Assembly (NCBI GenBank): GCA_949987735.1 | Contig: OX465295.1 | Span: forward strand, 362,437,866 to 362,501,865 | Direction of reading: 5' to 3' | DNA from: Leucophora obtusa | Lineage: Eukaryota > Arthropoda > Insecta > Diptera > Anthomyiidae | Length of the DNA stretch: 64,000 nt | Position numbers and translations under genes: made by a program | Shown here: piece after piece, positions 1-10,700 of the stretch | Numbering within the stretch: position 1 is the stretch's first letter | Layout of the letters: each line of letters starts with the position of its first letter | The notes under the pieces: generated by a model | Database searches by the model: none | Seen by the model: only the letters and a program-made list of their open reading frames with translations | What the model was told of the DNA's origin: nothing

Positions 1-260
1 TTTCTGATATTAGGGTGGTACATTAGGGTGGTACCAATTGAATTCTGGTGGGTAAATACTAGAACGAAATGCTTGAGGTCAATATTCCTTGGAGCAAAAT
101 ATTGGTCCCCTCGAGAGAAAAACATCGATGTATCATATTTTAAGATCCGACTGTAAATGCCAGAGATATAAGGAAAAATATAAAATGACGGGAAATTTTT
201 TTTTTTTTGAAATTAACTTGCAAAAATACTTCATATTGGAGGGTGCAGGGTGCACTTATG
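1..260 (-). mobile_element. hAT-type MITE, TAGAGYGTACC family, truncated copy A
   Basis: It matches the end-proximal half of the intact copies at 6779-7424, 19433-20076, 31560-32172 and 39907-40504. Shared landmarks include the repeated TAGGGTGGTA motif, the CTCGAGAGAAAAACATCGATG block and the 'CTTCATATTGGAGGG' block. The window edge cuts one end. The other end stops where a TATGATC word array begins, so the terminal GGTACGCTCTA is missing. No coding capacity. Confidence 0.75.
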
Positions 261-500
261 ACCATATGTGGCCATATATGATCATATGTGTTAATTTCTG
301 CTCATATGTGTTCATATATGCTCATACATTATTAATATTTGCTCATATATGATCATATATGCCCATATACCCTCAAATTTCGAATCCGAACATACATGGG
401 CATATAGGATAACATATATGGCCGTGTCTGTAACTATATATGAACATATATGATTACATGCGAGCCCATATATGATTATATATGTCCATATTAGTATAAG
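250..500. repeat. TATATGATCATATA word array
   Basis: About 250 bp is built almost entirely from degenerate copies of CATATATGATCATATATG. The word is self-complementary, so the array reads alike on both strands. The same word fills 14469-14829, 20077-20215 and 62014-62434. No CCC...GGG termini are visible here, so this is probably a fragment. Confidence 0.7.
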
Positions 501-860
501 TAATTATTAAACGCTACTAAATTTTCGTAAATTGTTGTAAACTGCAATAGAAAATCTAAAAAAAAATATTAGAAATAAAATCAAATTTAAAAACTTTTTT
601 TCTCTCGATTGAAAAACTGTGTAATTACTTCATCGTTACTTGAAATTTGGATTAAAAATAGGAAATGGTTCTTCAGTTATTACTTTTTTAAACATTGGAG
701 ATATAACAAAATTTTCCAAATTTTTTTTTTTTTTTGCAAACTAAGAATATATCAATAATAACAAATATAAACTAAACAAGAATTCTAAAAAGTCAACAAA
801 ATTTTTTATTTTTAAATAACTAGCAAAAATAATTGTTTACTGTAAAAATACTATATTGGT

Positions 861-1010
861 ACACTGATAATAATCCATGCATAAAAATACGAAAAAATGT
901 CAAAGTAACAAAAATTTTCGTAAAATACACGAAAAATGGTTTATTTTACGAAAGTTTTTGTTATTTTGACATTTATTTCGTATTTTTATGCATGGATTAT
1001 TATGTGTGTA
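861..1010. mobile_element. 150-bp inverted-repeat hairpin (MITE-like)
   Basis: Two arms of roughly 65-70 bp are near-perfect reverse complements. The left arm carries AATCCATGCATAAAAATACG and the right arm CGTATTTTTATGCATGGATT. They are separated by a short loop near CACGAAAAATGG. The outer ends are ACAC.../...GTGT. No target duplication is clear. The structure is typical of a short foldback MITE. Confidence 0.7.
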
Positions 1011-1895
1011 GTTGCTTATTATGATATGTTTATTCAAAGTAAATTAGATCAATTTATATATTTTTGAATATAATTTGATTGGGATTATGGGTTTATCTTA
1101 TTGCAATTTTTCATACTATCATACATAAGTAACACATTCAGATACGATCATATATATTAAAATTGTAAACAACACCTTACAATTTATAACGAATAAAATT
1201 GTTCTCGATATGGAACGAGTTCTTTCAATGAATTAGAAAATTATATTAGGTATTACGCGAATTAAAAATGAGAAATTTTATGTCACGATTTTCCAAAAGA
1301 AATATAATAATCTGTACATTTTGTTTTATAATTTATTATTTTGCCTTATCGTAATGTTACTTATACATTAATAAAATTTAATTTTGTATGTTTGAGTTCT
1401 AATTATTGTAAAAAAAAATTTATTAAGTCTCCACTTTTTGTTAAAATAGTATATTTTTTTGATAAAATCAAAATTGTTTAAATTTTTGGATTAAAAATTA
1501 CAAAAAAAAACTTTTTTTGTGCTAAGTGTAGCACTCGGTTTTTAAAAATTTGTTAAATGTTTTGCTGATTCATTCAACAATTTTATACCGAATATTGAAG
1601 AACTCACCAACCATTTTACAACTTTTCGACATTCTAGCCGCTATAAAAAAATAAGTGGCACTGAGCCAAAATTGGTATTAAAAATTATATAAAATTTTGT
1701 TTCAAAAAAAGTTCGTTTAAACCAAAATGTCGCTACTTTGAGATTAGTTGGTATTAACTATAAACTCGTCTTATTTAAGTTCGTTTTAGAGGAGTTTCAC
1801 TGTATTAGTTTATATAACCCATGGAGAAACTTCGAAATCATATCCAATTATTTTCAACAAACTATGGGATTTTTTCACTAAATTAATATCAACTA

Positions 1896-1943
1896 GGCGT
1901 ATGAGTGATATTTTTAAGTACTGAAAAGCAACACTCATACGCC
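1896..1943. repeat. 48-bp GGCGTATGAGTG mini-hairpin
   Basis: GGCGTATGAGTG is followed about 24 bp later by its exact reverse complement CACTCATACGCC. The flanking CAACTA / TTGGTTG partly extends the stem. Related mini-hairpins occur at 48744-48786 and 57867-57903. Confidence 0.6.
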
Positions 1944-2877
1944 TTGGTTGCATTAAAGTGGTGACAATTAATTTCTGAATTGAAATCAGTACAAAACTCG
2001 GTGATAAATTGAAATGTGTTTAATTCTGCATTTATACTTGAGCAGAAACCTCTTAGTTTTTGTATAAAACTGGCTTTTGATTGTTTTTTGTATGCGTTTT
2101 GACAAGTTAAAAACTACAAGAGCCAAAAACCAGGTTGTTTTAATCAAGTTTCACTTCATTTACTTTAGAAAAACTCTGCGATTTTGAAGTGAAAACATAT
2201 GTTTATGGAAAAATTTGTAGATCCGTTAAATAGTCTTTAGATTGGATGACTTAATCCACATGATGAAGTTCATTTTATGTAGAAAAATAATCTAATTCTG
2301 AAAACATTTACTGACAATTTTTTAATATGCAGCAACTATTTTATTCGTTTTTCTGCAGAAAAACCATGGGCTTTTAAGGATATTTTAATGATGAATATAA
2401 AATAATTTATATTTAAAAAACATTTCACCTTTAGAAAATTTTTAAATTATTTTAAAACGCTTGTTTTAGAATGCTTTCCGCTATAGCAAATTATTTACGT
2501 TATTTGAATAATTTTCCATAAAATTCATTCAAATTAGTAGGTATTTGCATTTTGATATTTTTTTATAAAAACCGGAAAAAATTTGTATTCTTTTAAAATT
2601 TTAAAAATCAGTACAAATCAGTACACGGTATTTTCTTCAGTATACTTTACTAAAAATCAGTACATTTACTGATCAAATCAGTACAAACGGTCACTATAAG
2701 AACAGTATTATAAAAGGAGTATTTGAACGCTTATCAAAAATTCAAATTTGAAAATTTTTAAATTGAATATCAAAAATGGTTTATCTAGTGTTGTTATTTC
2801 GTTTTTTGAAAATTGAAATTTAGCGAATTTGGCACTAAACATCAATAAATTGTAACGAAATTAGTTTTGCTTACTAC

Positions 2878-3534
2878 GCCAGTGTAGAAAATCATTACCA
2901 GATATGTGGTTATGTAACTACATACTTGGTAATGGTAACTAGTTACTTTTGTTATTACATTTCTTATTCTCTTTATATGGCGATGTCGCGAAAAATAATG
3001 AGTTGTCGGTACACACCAGCATACGAAAAATCAAAAAATATATCGTTACCTATGTGCTTACTAGTACTGACAAAAATAATGAGTCTAAAAAATAAATTAT
3101 ACAAAAAAAAATATTTTTTATTGTATTTTTTTTTTTTTTTTAATAAAATTTGCTGGTGCGGTAATCGAACCTGGGTCTGCAGATTGCCAGTCAACTGCTC
3201 TACCATCTGAGCTATATCGACATGTAATATTTAATAGATTAAAACATAATTGACCTGCTGCACACAAGTAAGCTTACTCGCCAACATACAAAAAATCAAA
3301 AAATATGTGGTTACATATATCCTTACCAGTGTTTAAAAAATATTGAGTCTTAAAATAGATTTCAAAAAATTTACAAAAAAATCTAAAAAATTATTTTCTA
3401 TTTGAAATAATGATAAAAATAAGTAATTATCAGTAACTCATTATTATATGTTTTAAATTAATACAGAAGGTAAGTGGGTGTCATTAGTGGGAGTCCAAAA
3501 AATAATGATATGTCATTACCGTTTCTACACTGGG
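2878..3534. mobile_element. CCC-GGG word-array element, word GGTAACTAGTTACC / GTAATGACC
   Basis: Terminal inverted repeats (C/G)CCAGTGTAGAAA and TTTCTACACTGGG bound 657 bp. The dinucleotide AC flanks both sides (2876-2877 and 3535-3536), which reads as a 2-bp target duplication. The interior carries many degenerate GGTAA / TTACC words in both orientations and a minus-strand tRNA-like module (3151-3221). There is no protein. A rearranged relative lies at 41866-42460. The boundaries are well supported; the superfamily is not assigned. Confidence 0.75.
3151..3221 (-). tRNA. tRNA-like module (pseudo-tRNA / SINE-like)
   Basis: On the minus strand this has an A-box-like TAGCTCAGATGGTAGAGC, an anticodon-loop-like CTGGCAA and a B-box-like GGTTCGATTAC in tRNA order and spacing, followed by CACCAGCA. 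The anticodon stem pairs poorly and a T-rich run lies downstream. It sits inside the mobile element 2878-3534. I read it as a tRNA-derived module, not a working tRNA gene. Confidence 0.55.
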
Positions 3535-3535
3535 A

Positions 3536-3834
3536 CATTGAGAAAATTATCGGCATTATGAATTTTTGCGTAAAATCAATGAAGGTTCACTGGAACTCGT
3601 CCCTTGAATTAATGGAATTTTTCTTAAAATATTGAGAAAATTTTTATTTTATTTATTAAAAGTTTTACACACTCCATCAAAAAGTTAAATTAAAACTAGA
3701 TTCATAAAATATATGAAGCTTTTTCATCAAATTTAAGAAATTTTTTATTCACTTTATGAAGAAAACTTCATTAGTTTTCTGAAAAATTTCATTAAAACTC
3801 GTCCAGCAAAATTCTCTCTGTGTACTAGCTTAGA
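3536..3834. mobile_element. Word-array element, word TTCATTAATGAA
   Basis: It directly abuts the preceding element. The left end ATTGAGAAAATTATC and the right end AATTCTCTCTGTGTA are imperfect inverted repeats. The interior repeats TTCATTAA / TTAATGAA and carries an ACTGGAACTCGTCC block near the left and AACTCGTCCAGC near the right. A larger relative with the same word, end type and block lies at 12653-13430. The exact ends are uncertain. Confidence 0.5.
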
Positions 3835-4090
3835 GTACATAATCTGTGCTTAATTTCAAATATCAATTAATAACTTATTTTACAAGTAGAGACTCCAAGC
3901 GTGCCTTCTTATTATTAACAATTTATGCCAGATCGTAAATATGTTTTCAACGATTTTTCAAATATTTTTTTCTGTTAAAGTTAAGCCTAAAACAGATGCT
4001 CACAGTGCCAGTAGACAGTGGCAGTGCTGTCAAACATTGTTCTTGAATTTTCCAAAAACTATTCAATATTTTGTAAATTTTTTATTGCAA

Positions 4091-4293
4091 TTTTTAACTC
4101 TACTATTTGCTTGAGCTTAAGGTTTGGTTTTTATTTATAAAAAGTTTTTTATTTTCGATATTTCGCTACTCCAATATGTAGTATCTTCAGGAAATAACAA
4201 TTAAATGAACAGATTATAAACAATTTTAAAAAAACTTTTTATAAATAAAAACCAAACCTTAAGCTCAAGAAAATAGTAGAGTTAAAAATTGAA
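4091..4293. repeat. Inverted repeat with 64-bp arms
   Basis: The left arm (about 4091-4151) runs from CAATTTTTAACTC through GAGCTTAAGGTTTGG. The right arm (about 4228-4293) is its reverse complement, with one small difference near TTGCTTG / CAAGAAAA. The loop is about 77 bp. It ends 430 bp upstream of a neuroligin exon. Confidence 0.7.
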
Positions 4294-4726
4294 AAAGAAG
4301 ATTAAATAAACCAAAAGAATTTTTTTATTGCATTTTGTTTAAAGATTGCTCTCGTTTATTTAGAAAATTTTCTAAATTCTCGGCTGTGACATATACAAAA
4401 AATACAAAGCCTGCTTTATGGACAAAACGTAGCACTGCGGAAAAACACAGTAAATTACGTTTTCTATCGATGTAATATAATTTGTTGAATAAAAACCTCT
4501 TTATTTAGACAAAAGCCATTTACTTTTTGTCGACCTTGGGTATTAAAGAATTAAACTGCAAATTCTTTAAAATATAGAGGACTTGCAAAATTCGTTTACT
4601 ACCGTTAAAATTTGTATTTTGTTTTATGTTTTGCTAAATCAAGCTTTTTTCGAAAAAAAAAAATATATTGTCTCTGTTTTACGTACCTAAATATGTGTGT
4701 GTGTTTTTTTTTTCTTATACTTTTAG

Positions 4727-4876
4727 CTGGATCTAGTGAAAAAAAATTACCCGTAATTGTGTTCATACACGGTGAATCGTTTGAATGGAGTAGCGGTAAT
4801 CCCTACGATGGCAGTGTATTAGCCAGTTATGGTGAAGTTGTGGTAGTAACGCTTAATTATCGTTTAGGAATACTAG
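4727..4876 (+). CDS. Nlg: Neuroligin, internal exon A (cholinesterase-like domain, oxyanion-loop and YRLGILG region)
   Basis: Neuroligins are postsynaptic adhesion proteins whose extracellular carboxylesterase-fold domain binds neurexin. This exon starts after ...ACTTTTAG (4725-4726) with two bases that finish a split codon, encodes 49 full residues, and ends one base into a Gly codon before the donor GTATGT. It carries the hydrophobic strand leading into FIHGES (residues 12-17), where active esterases have HGGG, then YDGSVLASYG and LNYRLGILG, which are hallmark neuroligin/esterase motifs. Phase 1 at the 3' end matches the next exon exactly, recreating G-F-L-N. Family assignment is firm. Which insect paralog (Nlg1-4) this is I cannot decide from memory; Nlg3 or Nlg4 are my first candidates. 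Confidence 0.95.
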
Positions 4877-5135
4877 GTATGTAGAAAACAGAACAACAAA
4901 ACACAATTTAAAACACGAATATAGAAGAAAATGAAAAGAAACAACAACTTTGTATAGCAGTAATAATTTATTACATTTAAGAGCTGCAAGAATATTTTGT
5001 GCGTGTTTTAATGGCACCTCTAGTTTTACTAGCAAACCGGTATTAACATTATTTATGTGCTTAATAAAGCGTATATATTTTTTTATTCTCTCTGTCTACT
5101 TCTTGTTTCTCTTTCTTTTATTTCCTTCTCAACAG
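4877..5135 (+). other. Nlg: Neuroligin intron, 259 bp
   Basis: Starts GTATGT and ends with a pyrimidine tract and CTCAACAG. Phase 1. It is the only short intron of the gene in this window and contains no recognisable repeat. Confidence 0.92.
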
Positions 5136-5569
5136 GTTTCCTTAATGCCAATCCTAATCCACAACAGCATGCACGTGTAGCCAATTATGGTCTAATGGAT
5201 CAAATTGCTGCCCTACATTGGATACAACAAAATATTCAGAAATTTGGTGGTGATCCTAATGCTGTTACTTTGGCCGGTCATGGTACTGGTGCTGCTTGTA
5301 TAAATTATTTAATGTCTACTCCCACCATGGTGCGAGGCCTCTTTCAACGTGCTATTTTAATGTCTGGTTCTGCATATTCTTCTTGGGCTATAGTCGAGGA
5401 TCCGGTTATGTTTGCCGTCAAGCTAGCAAAAGAAGTTAATTGCTCTATACCGGATAATTTAGATAAACATCATGAGCAAATTGTTGATTGTTTAAGGGAT
5501 GTAGCATTGGAGGATTTGTATGGGGCAGATATACAAGTTCCAACATTTTTAACATCATTTGGGCCTTCG
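5136..5569 (+). CDS. Nlg: Neuroligin, internal exon B (nucleophile-elbow region)
   Basis: Two bases complete the split Gly, then 144 codons follow, ending on a codon boundary before GTAAGT. Residues 17-30 contain NYGLMDQIAALHWI, followed by FGGDP (36-40), the standard esterase-fold helix and turn. The nucleophile elbow is GHGTG (47-51). The usual GxSxG catalytic serine is replaced by glycine, so this is an adhesion protein and not an active esterase, as in other neuroligins. C102 and C118 (NCS...DCL) match the conserved neuroligin Cys-loop pair, and N101-C-S is a possible glycosylation sequon. The exon ends FLTSFGPS, which joins VDG of the next exon as in the family. Annotation is near certain at family level. 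Confidence 0.96.
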
Positions 5570-6408
5570 GTAAGTAAAAACTATAGTTTTTTATTAAAAC
5601 AAAAAAAGGCCTCAAGATATGTGCTTTGAGACAAATAATTCAGAAATGTAGCTCAAAAGGTATCTGGTTATTAACACCGTTTATATTTCTCAAACAGTCA
5701 TAATAGTTCGGGAATATGTCCAAAAATATTCGAAATTAGAGATTAGATTAGTTGCCAAATTTCATTAGCAACTAATTTAATGTAATTTAAAATCTTCAAT
5801 ATAATTTAAAATCTTCACATAAATTAATAAAATACAGCAAAATCAAAAAAAAATAAATTCCGTCATGTTTTAGTTAAAAATAGTATCTTAAGAAAAAAAA
5901 ATAAATAAGCAATATAAAATAAAAACTTTGTAAACTGAAATAAAATTTGTTTTCATTTTCATCCATTACAAGCTTTATATTCAACATATTTATAGCAACA
6001 AGCAAATTGCGAATAACAACATGGAACTTAATAACATTCAATATGGAAGCGAAACAAAGCAAAGAATTCAATGACAAAAAAAAAACCTCTTTGAATTAAA
6101 AAACATAAAAGGATCATAAAAAAATATTTAGTTACAGAGAATTTTTTATTTCGGTATTGTTGCATATAATGCTACATTTATTTTAAACAAAAAAAATGAA
6201 AAAAAACATAATGAATGGAGTATTAAAAAAACTGTTAAAGAAGAAATTTTAACGGATTAAGAGCCTGTAAGAGTATACATACAATTACAAGCATACCTCT
6301 AAGCAACTCAATACTCGAACAGAAGGTATTATTTTTTTCATTTGCATTCGACTAAATATTAGCAAAACGATTTTACTGATATTAACAATTATTCTTCTAG
6401 CACCCTAC

Positions 6409-6526
6409 CATGCGCGGCATCAGCAATTAACATAAAGGGAAAAATCATACGCCACTGTAGACAAAACACAACAAACACATTGATTTACACACGGTGGGGT
6501 ACGAATTTTATTATATAATTTCTGGC
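6409..6526. mobile_element. Degenerate copy of the CATGCGCGG palindromic MITE
   Basis: The left arm CATGCGCGGCATCAGCAATT...TCATACGCC closely matches the left arm of the intact copy at 59475-59596. The loop with ACACGGTGG is recognisable. The right arm has drifted and no clear target duplication remains. Confidence 0.6.
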
Positions 6527-6778
6527 ATTTACCCACCTGACTAAAATTTTCCACAGTCAGCAAACTTTTATGCTGACTTTAATGACTTTTTTTAGTGCAT
6601 ATTTTCCAAAAAAAAACAATAAATTTTCACAGTTACGAATGGGCTAATTTGTTAAGTTTTCATAAACAAAACTATTAATAATATAAAATTCGGGGATATC
6701 GAACTGTGATAAAAATTTGAGGTAATTATCTAGGGTGGATAATTTCAGTGCTTAACGAAAATACGGTAGAGTGGGGAT

Positions 6779-7424
6779 AAGAGCGTACCACCTTACAGGC
6801 AAAAAAAAAAAATCCGCCGTACATCCTCCAATATGATGTATTTTTGTAAGGCGGTTTCAAAAAAAAAATTTTTTTTTTTGCCGAACGTAGGGGTCGCCAT
6901 TTTACATTTTTCGTTATATCTTTGGCATTTGCAGTCGGATCTTAAAGTGTGATACATCGATATTTTTCCCTCGAGGAGACCAGTGTTTTGCTCTAAGGAC
7001 ATTTTGACCTCAAGTATCCCCTTCTAGTAGTTACCCACCAGATCTCAGTTGCTACCACCCTAATTTACCACCCTAATGTCAGAAAATTAAAGCTCGCAAA
7101 AAATCAGTAAACTTTTTCTAAGGAAGTTTTTCGATAAACCCAGTAGAAATTTTTTTTTATATATTGGTTGCCGAACGTAGGGGTCGCCTTTTTTAATTTT
7201 TTTTTAATTGGATTTTTACTATAGAGCAAAACACTGGTTTCTTCGAAACAAAAAAATCGATATATCAAACTTTAAAATCCAACTTTAAATGCCAAAGCTA
7301 TAACGAAAAATTAAAAAAAGCGACCCCTACGTTCGGCAAAAAAAAATTTTTTTTTGAAATCACCTTTCAAAGATAATTCATATTGGAGGGTATACGGCGA
7401 ACTTCTTTTTTGAGGTACGGTCTA
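6779..7424 (+). mobile_element. hAT-type MITE, TAGAGYGTACC family, copy B
   Basis: The 646-bp element starts AAGAGCGTACC (one change from TAGAGCG) and ends GAGGTACGGTCTA. It is flanked by a perfect 8-bp target duplication GTGGGGAT (6771-6778 and 7425-7432). The interior holds several inverted and direct copies of a motif around ACGTAGGGGTCGCC, paired A/T runs, and no ORF of note. The 8-bp duplication and TA-start ends fit the hAT superfamily (known family property). It would need an outside transposase. Confidence 0.88.
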
Positions 7425-7466
7425 GTGGGGATCCTTCTAGCGATTTGTCGATTTTCGTTCACTACA

Positions 7467-7483
7467 CCCCCCCCCCCCCCCCC
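7467..7483 (+). repeat. Poly-C run (17 C)
   Basis: Seventeen consecutive C in an otherwise AT-rich intron, 35 bp after the target duplication of the hAT-type copy. Homopolymer length from assembly is unreliable. Confidence 0.8.
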
Positions 7484-7740
7484 TAAAAACAATAATTTTT
7501 ATAAAGTGGAAAAAAAATTTTTTTATTCATTCAAAGTGATATTTTTCCGCAAATTATGAAAGGTGTTATTCTGTAAATTTCCTAGTGGGGCGTTTTTGGC
7601 CAAAAGTATAAAAATTAACCCCATCTGGATCACGTTACATAAAATAATTATTTTTATCCAGTTGAGAGTTTTTTTTTATCAATTTAATGGCTTTACAATC
7701 TCGTAGTCATAATTAATATTAAGTTTCATTAGTCTTTTCT

Positions 7741-8000
7741 GTCGCCAGGCCACTAAGGGTTAAAGATTTTTTAAAGAAATATAAAGATAATTATAGTTTA
7801 ACCAAATTTAAGTGAGGTTTTTCCGAAAACTGTTTAAAATTTGATGAAAACATTTAAATTTTGTTTAATTTTTGACAAAATGAGCAATTTTTGTAAAATG
7901 TTCTGAAAAGCAGTCGCTCCAAACACAAACTCGAATTATTATTTTTCCAATTAATTTTTTTTCTTTAATATCAACTATTGTGTGGTACAAATAGCAATCG
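7741..8000 (+). repeat. Diverged dispersed repeat, related to 10440-10700
   Basis: Shares with 10440-10700, in the same order, a CCAGGC-ACT..G block, AAAGATTTT, TTTTTGACAAAAT, TTTTGTAAAATRTTCTG and AGTCGCTCCA.A.ACAAA. Both copies are heavily diverged and non-coding. The element type is unknown. Confidence 0.5.
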
Positions 8001-9229
8001 ACCGCTCCAAATTGGGCATTTTAAAAAAATCTTTAAAATTAATTTAAAAAAACACGTTTTTTTTCAATTTTTATCAAATTCGTGGTTTAATGATATCCGA
8101 TGAAGTCACAAGTCTATGTCTGAATTATTTTGACTATATTAAATGAATAAATGGAATAAAAAATTATTTTTTTTCGAAATTTCGAATTTTGGGAATTTTT
8201 AATAGTAATACCCTTTTTTCCAAAATGGGCCATTTTCATCCAACTTTCGGCACGGGTTAACGTTTTCCAAAAAAAAAAATCGTTTTCTTCCATTTGGGAC
8301 AATTTTCAATAAAACTGGGGGTGTAATGCCAAATCTATTTTAAAGGGATACCCTAATGTACACTAATCCCATTTTTCTCCGATGTTAAGGGAGGTAAAAA
8401 ACTGGAAAATTGACGAATTTACATCACGTAGCAGGTAGACGTGTTTTGAGTTTTTTAAGGAGCCAAAAAAATAGTTGAAAGCAACTATATTTTGCAATAA
8501 CTTCCTCAAATCATGTGATAAAAAATTATTTTTTATTATCTTAGACCTATGATCCCAACCTTTCAAAAAATAATAATTTGAGCTTAATAAATGCTTAAAA
8601 AGTGTGAAAAAATATTAATTTTATGTTAGAGGCTTTCGCTGGGGCCCAATTACCAGATGGCTCCCTGCCTTAAATACTCTATAAGACTTTTCTGTATGTT
8701 TAAAATATGTTTAATAGTAAATTAAAACAAATGTATTCATTCTTAAATTTATATTAACATTTCAGATTTTTGTAATTTTGAAGAATCATTATAAGTATTA
8801 CAGTTTAAATTTATTTTTTTTTTGTTTTAATATAGGAGACTTATTGATTAAAAAGGATCACATATCTTAAAGAACTTATTCTAAATTATTTATTTCAGTC
8901 ATTAAAAGATTGACTTTGCCGTATTAACAATTCTTTTTGTTGAAATTGTATCTAGCTCTTTTGGCGAATATCCCCCAAGTTTGGGGCAGTTACGCTGATT
9001 TGGCTTACTTTAAAAATCACTAAAAAAGTAATAAAAAATATGCAAATGATTAGAACATAAATCATAAAAATTAAAGCCAAGATATGCAGATCTTCAATTT
9101 GAAAGTAATTTTTAAAAAATAGTTAGGGGTTAAGAAATGGCAGTGCTTCGAAAAAAGTGGCGAAGGATCCCCCCATTACCCATGAAAATGCATGTTTTTT
9201 TTTCGATAGTCCTAAAATAATTTGGACTA

Positions 9230-10330
9230 AATATTTATCCGAACCATCAAATCTAGAACAATATGGCATCAATTTGTAGTTGCATATTTTAGCATATTTT
9301 GTCAAAAATTCATGTTTTCGTATATTTTGACTTTAAATGCACATTCGATGCCTCTTTAATGCATATTAATTGCATATTTGTGCACATTCTTCATTTTTAG
9401 AAGCATTTTTTTTTTGTAAAAAATATAAAAAATTCAAATTTTTATATTTTGATTCAATCAAAATAAACATTCTTAAAGACCTTATTGACCTATGGAAAAT
9501 CCTCGACTTCTGTGTCTGCTTGAAAATAACTAACTTAAAAATATTTTTTTAAGTTTTAAAGTGCATTATTTTTGCAAAAATAACACTATGCGACAGTCAA
9601 AATCGGGATGGAATGAAACCAACGGGAAATGTTATATCGGTCAAAAACAAGTTATACGTGTCCCGGCGTTTCGCTGGGTCACCCCTAGGAATCGAGATAT
9701 ATCTTTTTTTGACATAACTCGAGAACCACTAGTCCGATTTTGCTCAAACAATTTTAACAAAATTAAAAATTACAATTCCTTTAATCTGTTCATATAACGT
9801 TTTTCTATATACTCAACAGTTTTGCCGGTAAAAATAAATGTTTGTTACCGCTACCATAAAAATCAATAACCTTTTGTTTAGTACTTTTTTTTAATATTTT
9901 AAGCAAAAAATATTTTTTTCTTCATACATTTATTTTTACCGGCAAAACTGTTGAGTATATAGAAAAACGTTATATGAACAGATTAAAGGAATTGTAATTT
10001 TTAATTTTTTTAAAATTGTTTGAGCAAAATCGGACTTGTGGTTCTCGAGTTATGTCAAAAAAAAGACCACCAAAGGTCAAATCGATATATCTCGATTCCT
10101 AGGGGTGACCCAGCGAAACGCCGGGACACGTGTAACTTCTTTTTTACCGATATAACTTTCCCCGGTAGTTTGAACTCTTCCCGATCACTGACCCCTACCA
10201 TTTGTCTCACAATGTAATAGTTTTTGGTGCATATTTTTTAAATTTTTAATGCATATTTTACTTTTTTATCCGCATATTTTAGGCGCATATTTTTCATTTT
10301 TAACTACATAAAATTCCTTGCCATAGTTAT
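9230..10330. mobile_element. GCATATTTT word element (partial hAT-like copy) interrupted by a long palindrome
   Basis: Iterated GCATATTTT words flank a central hairpin (9622-10163). The left flank (9230-9430) parallels 56590-56770, and the right end AATTCCTTGCCATAGTTAT resembles the right end of the complete element 56558-57661. I could not find the matching left terminus, so this copy is degraded or truncated on that side. Confidence 0.6.
9622..10163. repeat. Long inverted repeat, arms about 220-237 bp
   Basis: The left arm (9622-9840) and right arm (9927-10163) are near-perfect reverse complements around an 86-bp loop. Landmarks are GTGTCCCGGCGTTTCGC / GCGAAACGCCGGGACAC and CAACAGTTTTGCCGG / CCGGCAAAACTGTTG. 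The right arm has one insertion of about 18 bp (around ACCACCAAAGGT). The GC-richer outer arm differs in base use from the AT-rich surroundings. Confidence 0.85.
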
Positions 10331-10439
10331 CACTAAATAAAGCTTGGATTTTTTGTCTATTTCAAAGTTTTTAAAACCCGACTTTTTTATTTCATTTATT
10401 CATTAAATATACTTAAAATTATTCAGATACTGGCCTTTT

Positions 10440-10700
10440 GTTGCCCCCAGGCAACTTAGACTTAAAGATTTTAAAAATAAAAACGATAATAAATATAGTC
10501 TAATAATATATAATTAATATTATTTTGAAAAATTATGCAAAATTTGGGGAAAATATTCGAATTCGGTACATTTTTTGACAAAATAATCAGCTTTTGTAAA
10601 ATATTCTGGAATAGAGTCGCTCCACATACAAAACAGAAATTATAATTTTTTTAATTTACTAATCGAATTATTCCATTTTGAACCACCATTTATGTGCTAT
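10440..10700 (+). repeat. Diverged dispersed repeat, related to 7741-8000
   Basis: Second copy of the anonymous repeat described at 7741-8000, in the same orientation. Non-coding. Confidence 0.5.

Larger units (their letters stand above)
1..4726 (+). other. Nlg: Neuroligin intron (3' part, upstream of first visible exon)
   Basis: This is the intron that ends at the AG at 4725-4726. Its 5' end lies outside the window. It holds a truncated hAT-type element (1-260), a TATGATC word array (250-500), small hairpins (861-1010, 1896-1943, 4091-4293) and two word-array elements (2878-3534 and about 3536-3834). In 511-860, 1011-1895 and 1944-2877 I see only AT-rich sequence with no recognisable gene or repeat. 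The short ORFs here are chance open frames. Confidence 0.8.

Noticed and set aside
7467..7483. Poly-C run as a quadruplex or i-motif regulatory site
   Set aside because: A single homopolymer run without other C tracts nearby gives no support for a specific structure and may be length-inaccurate.
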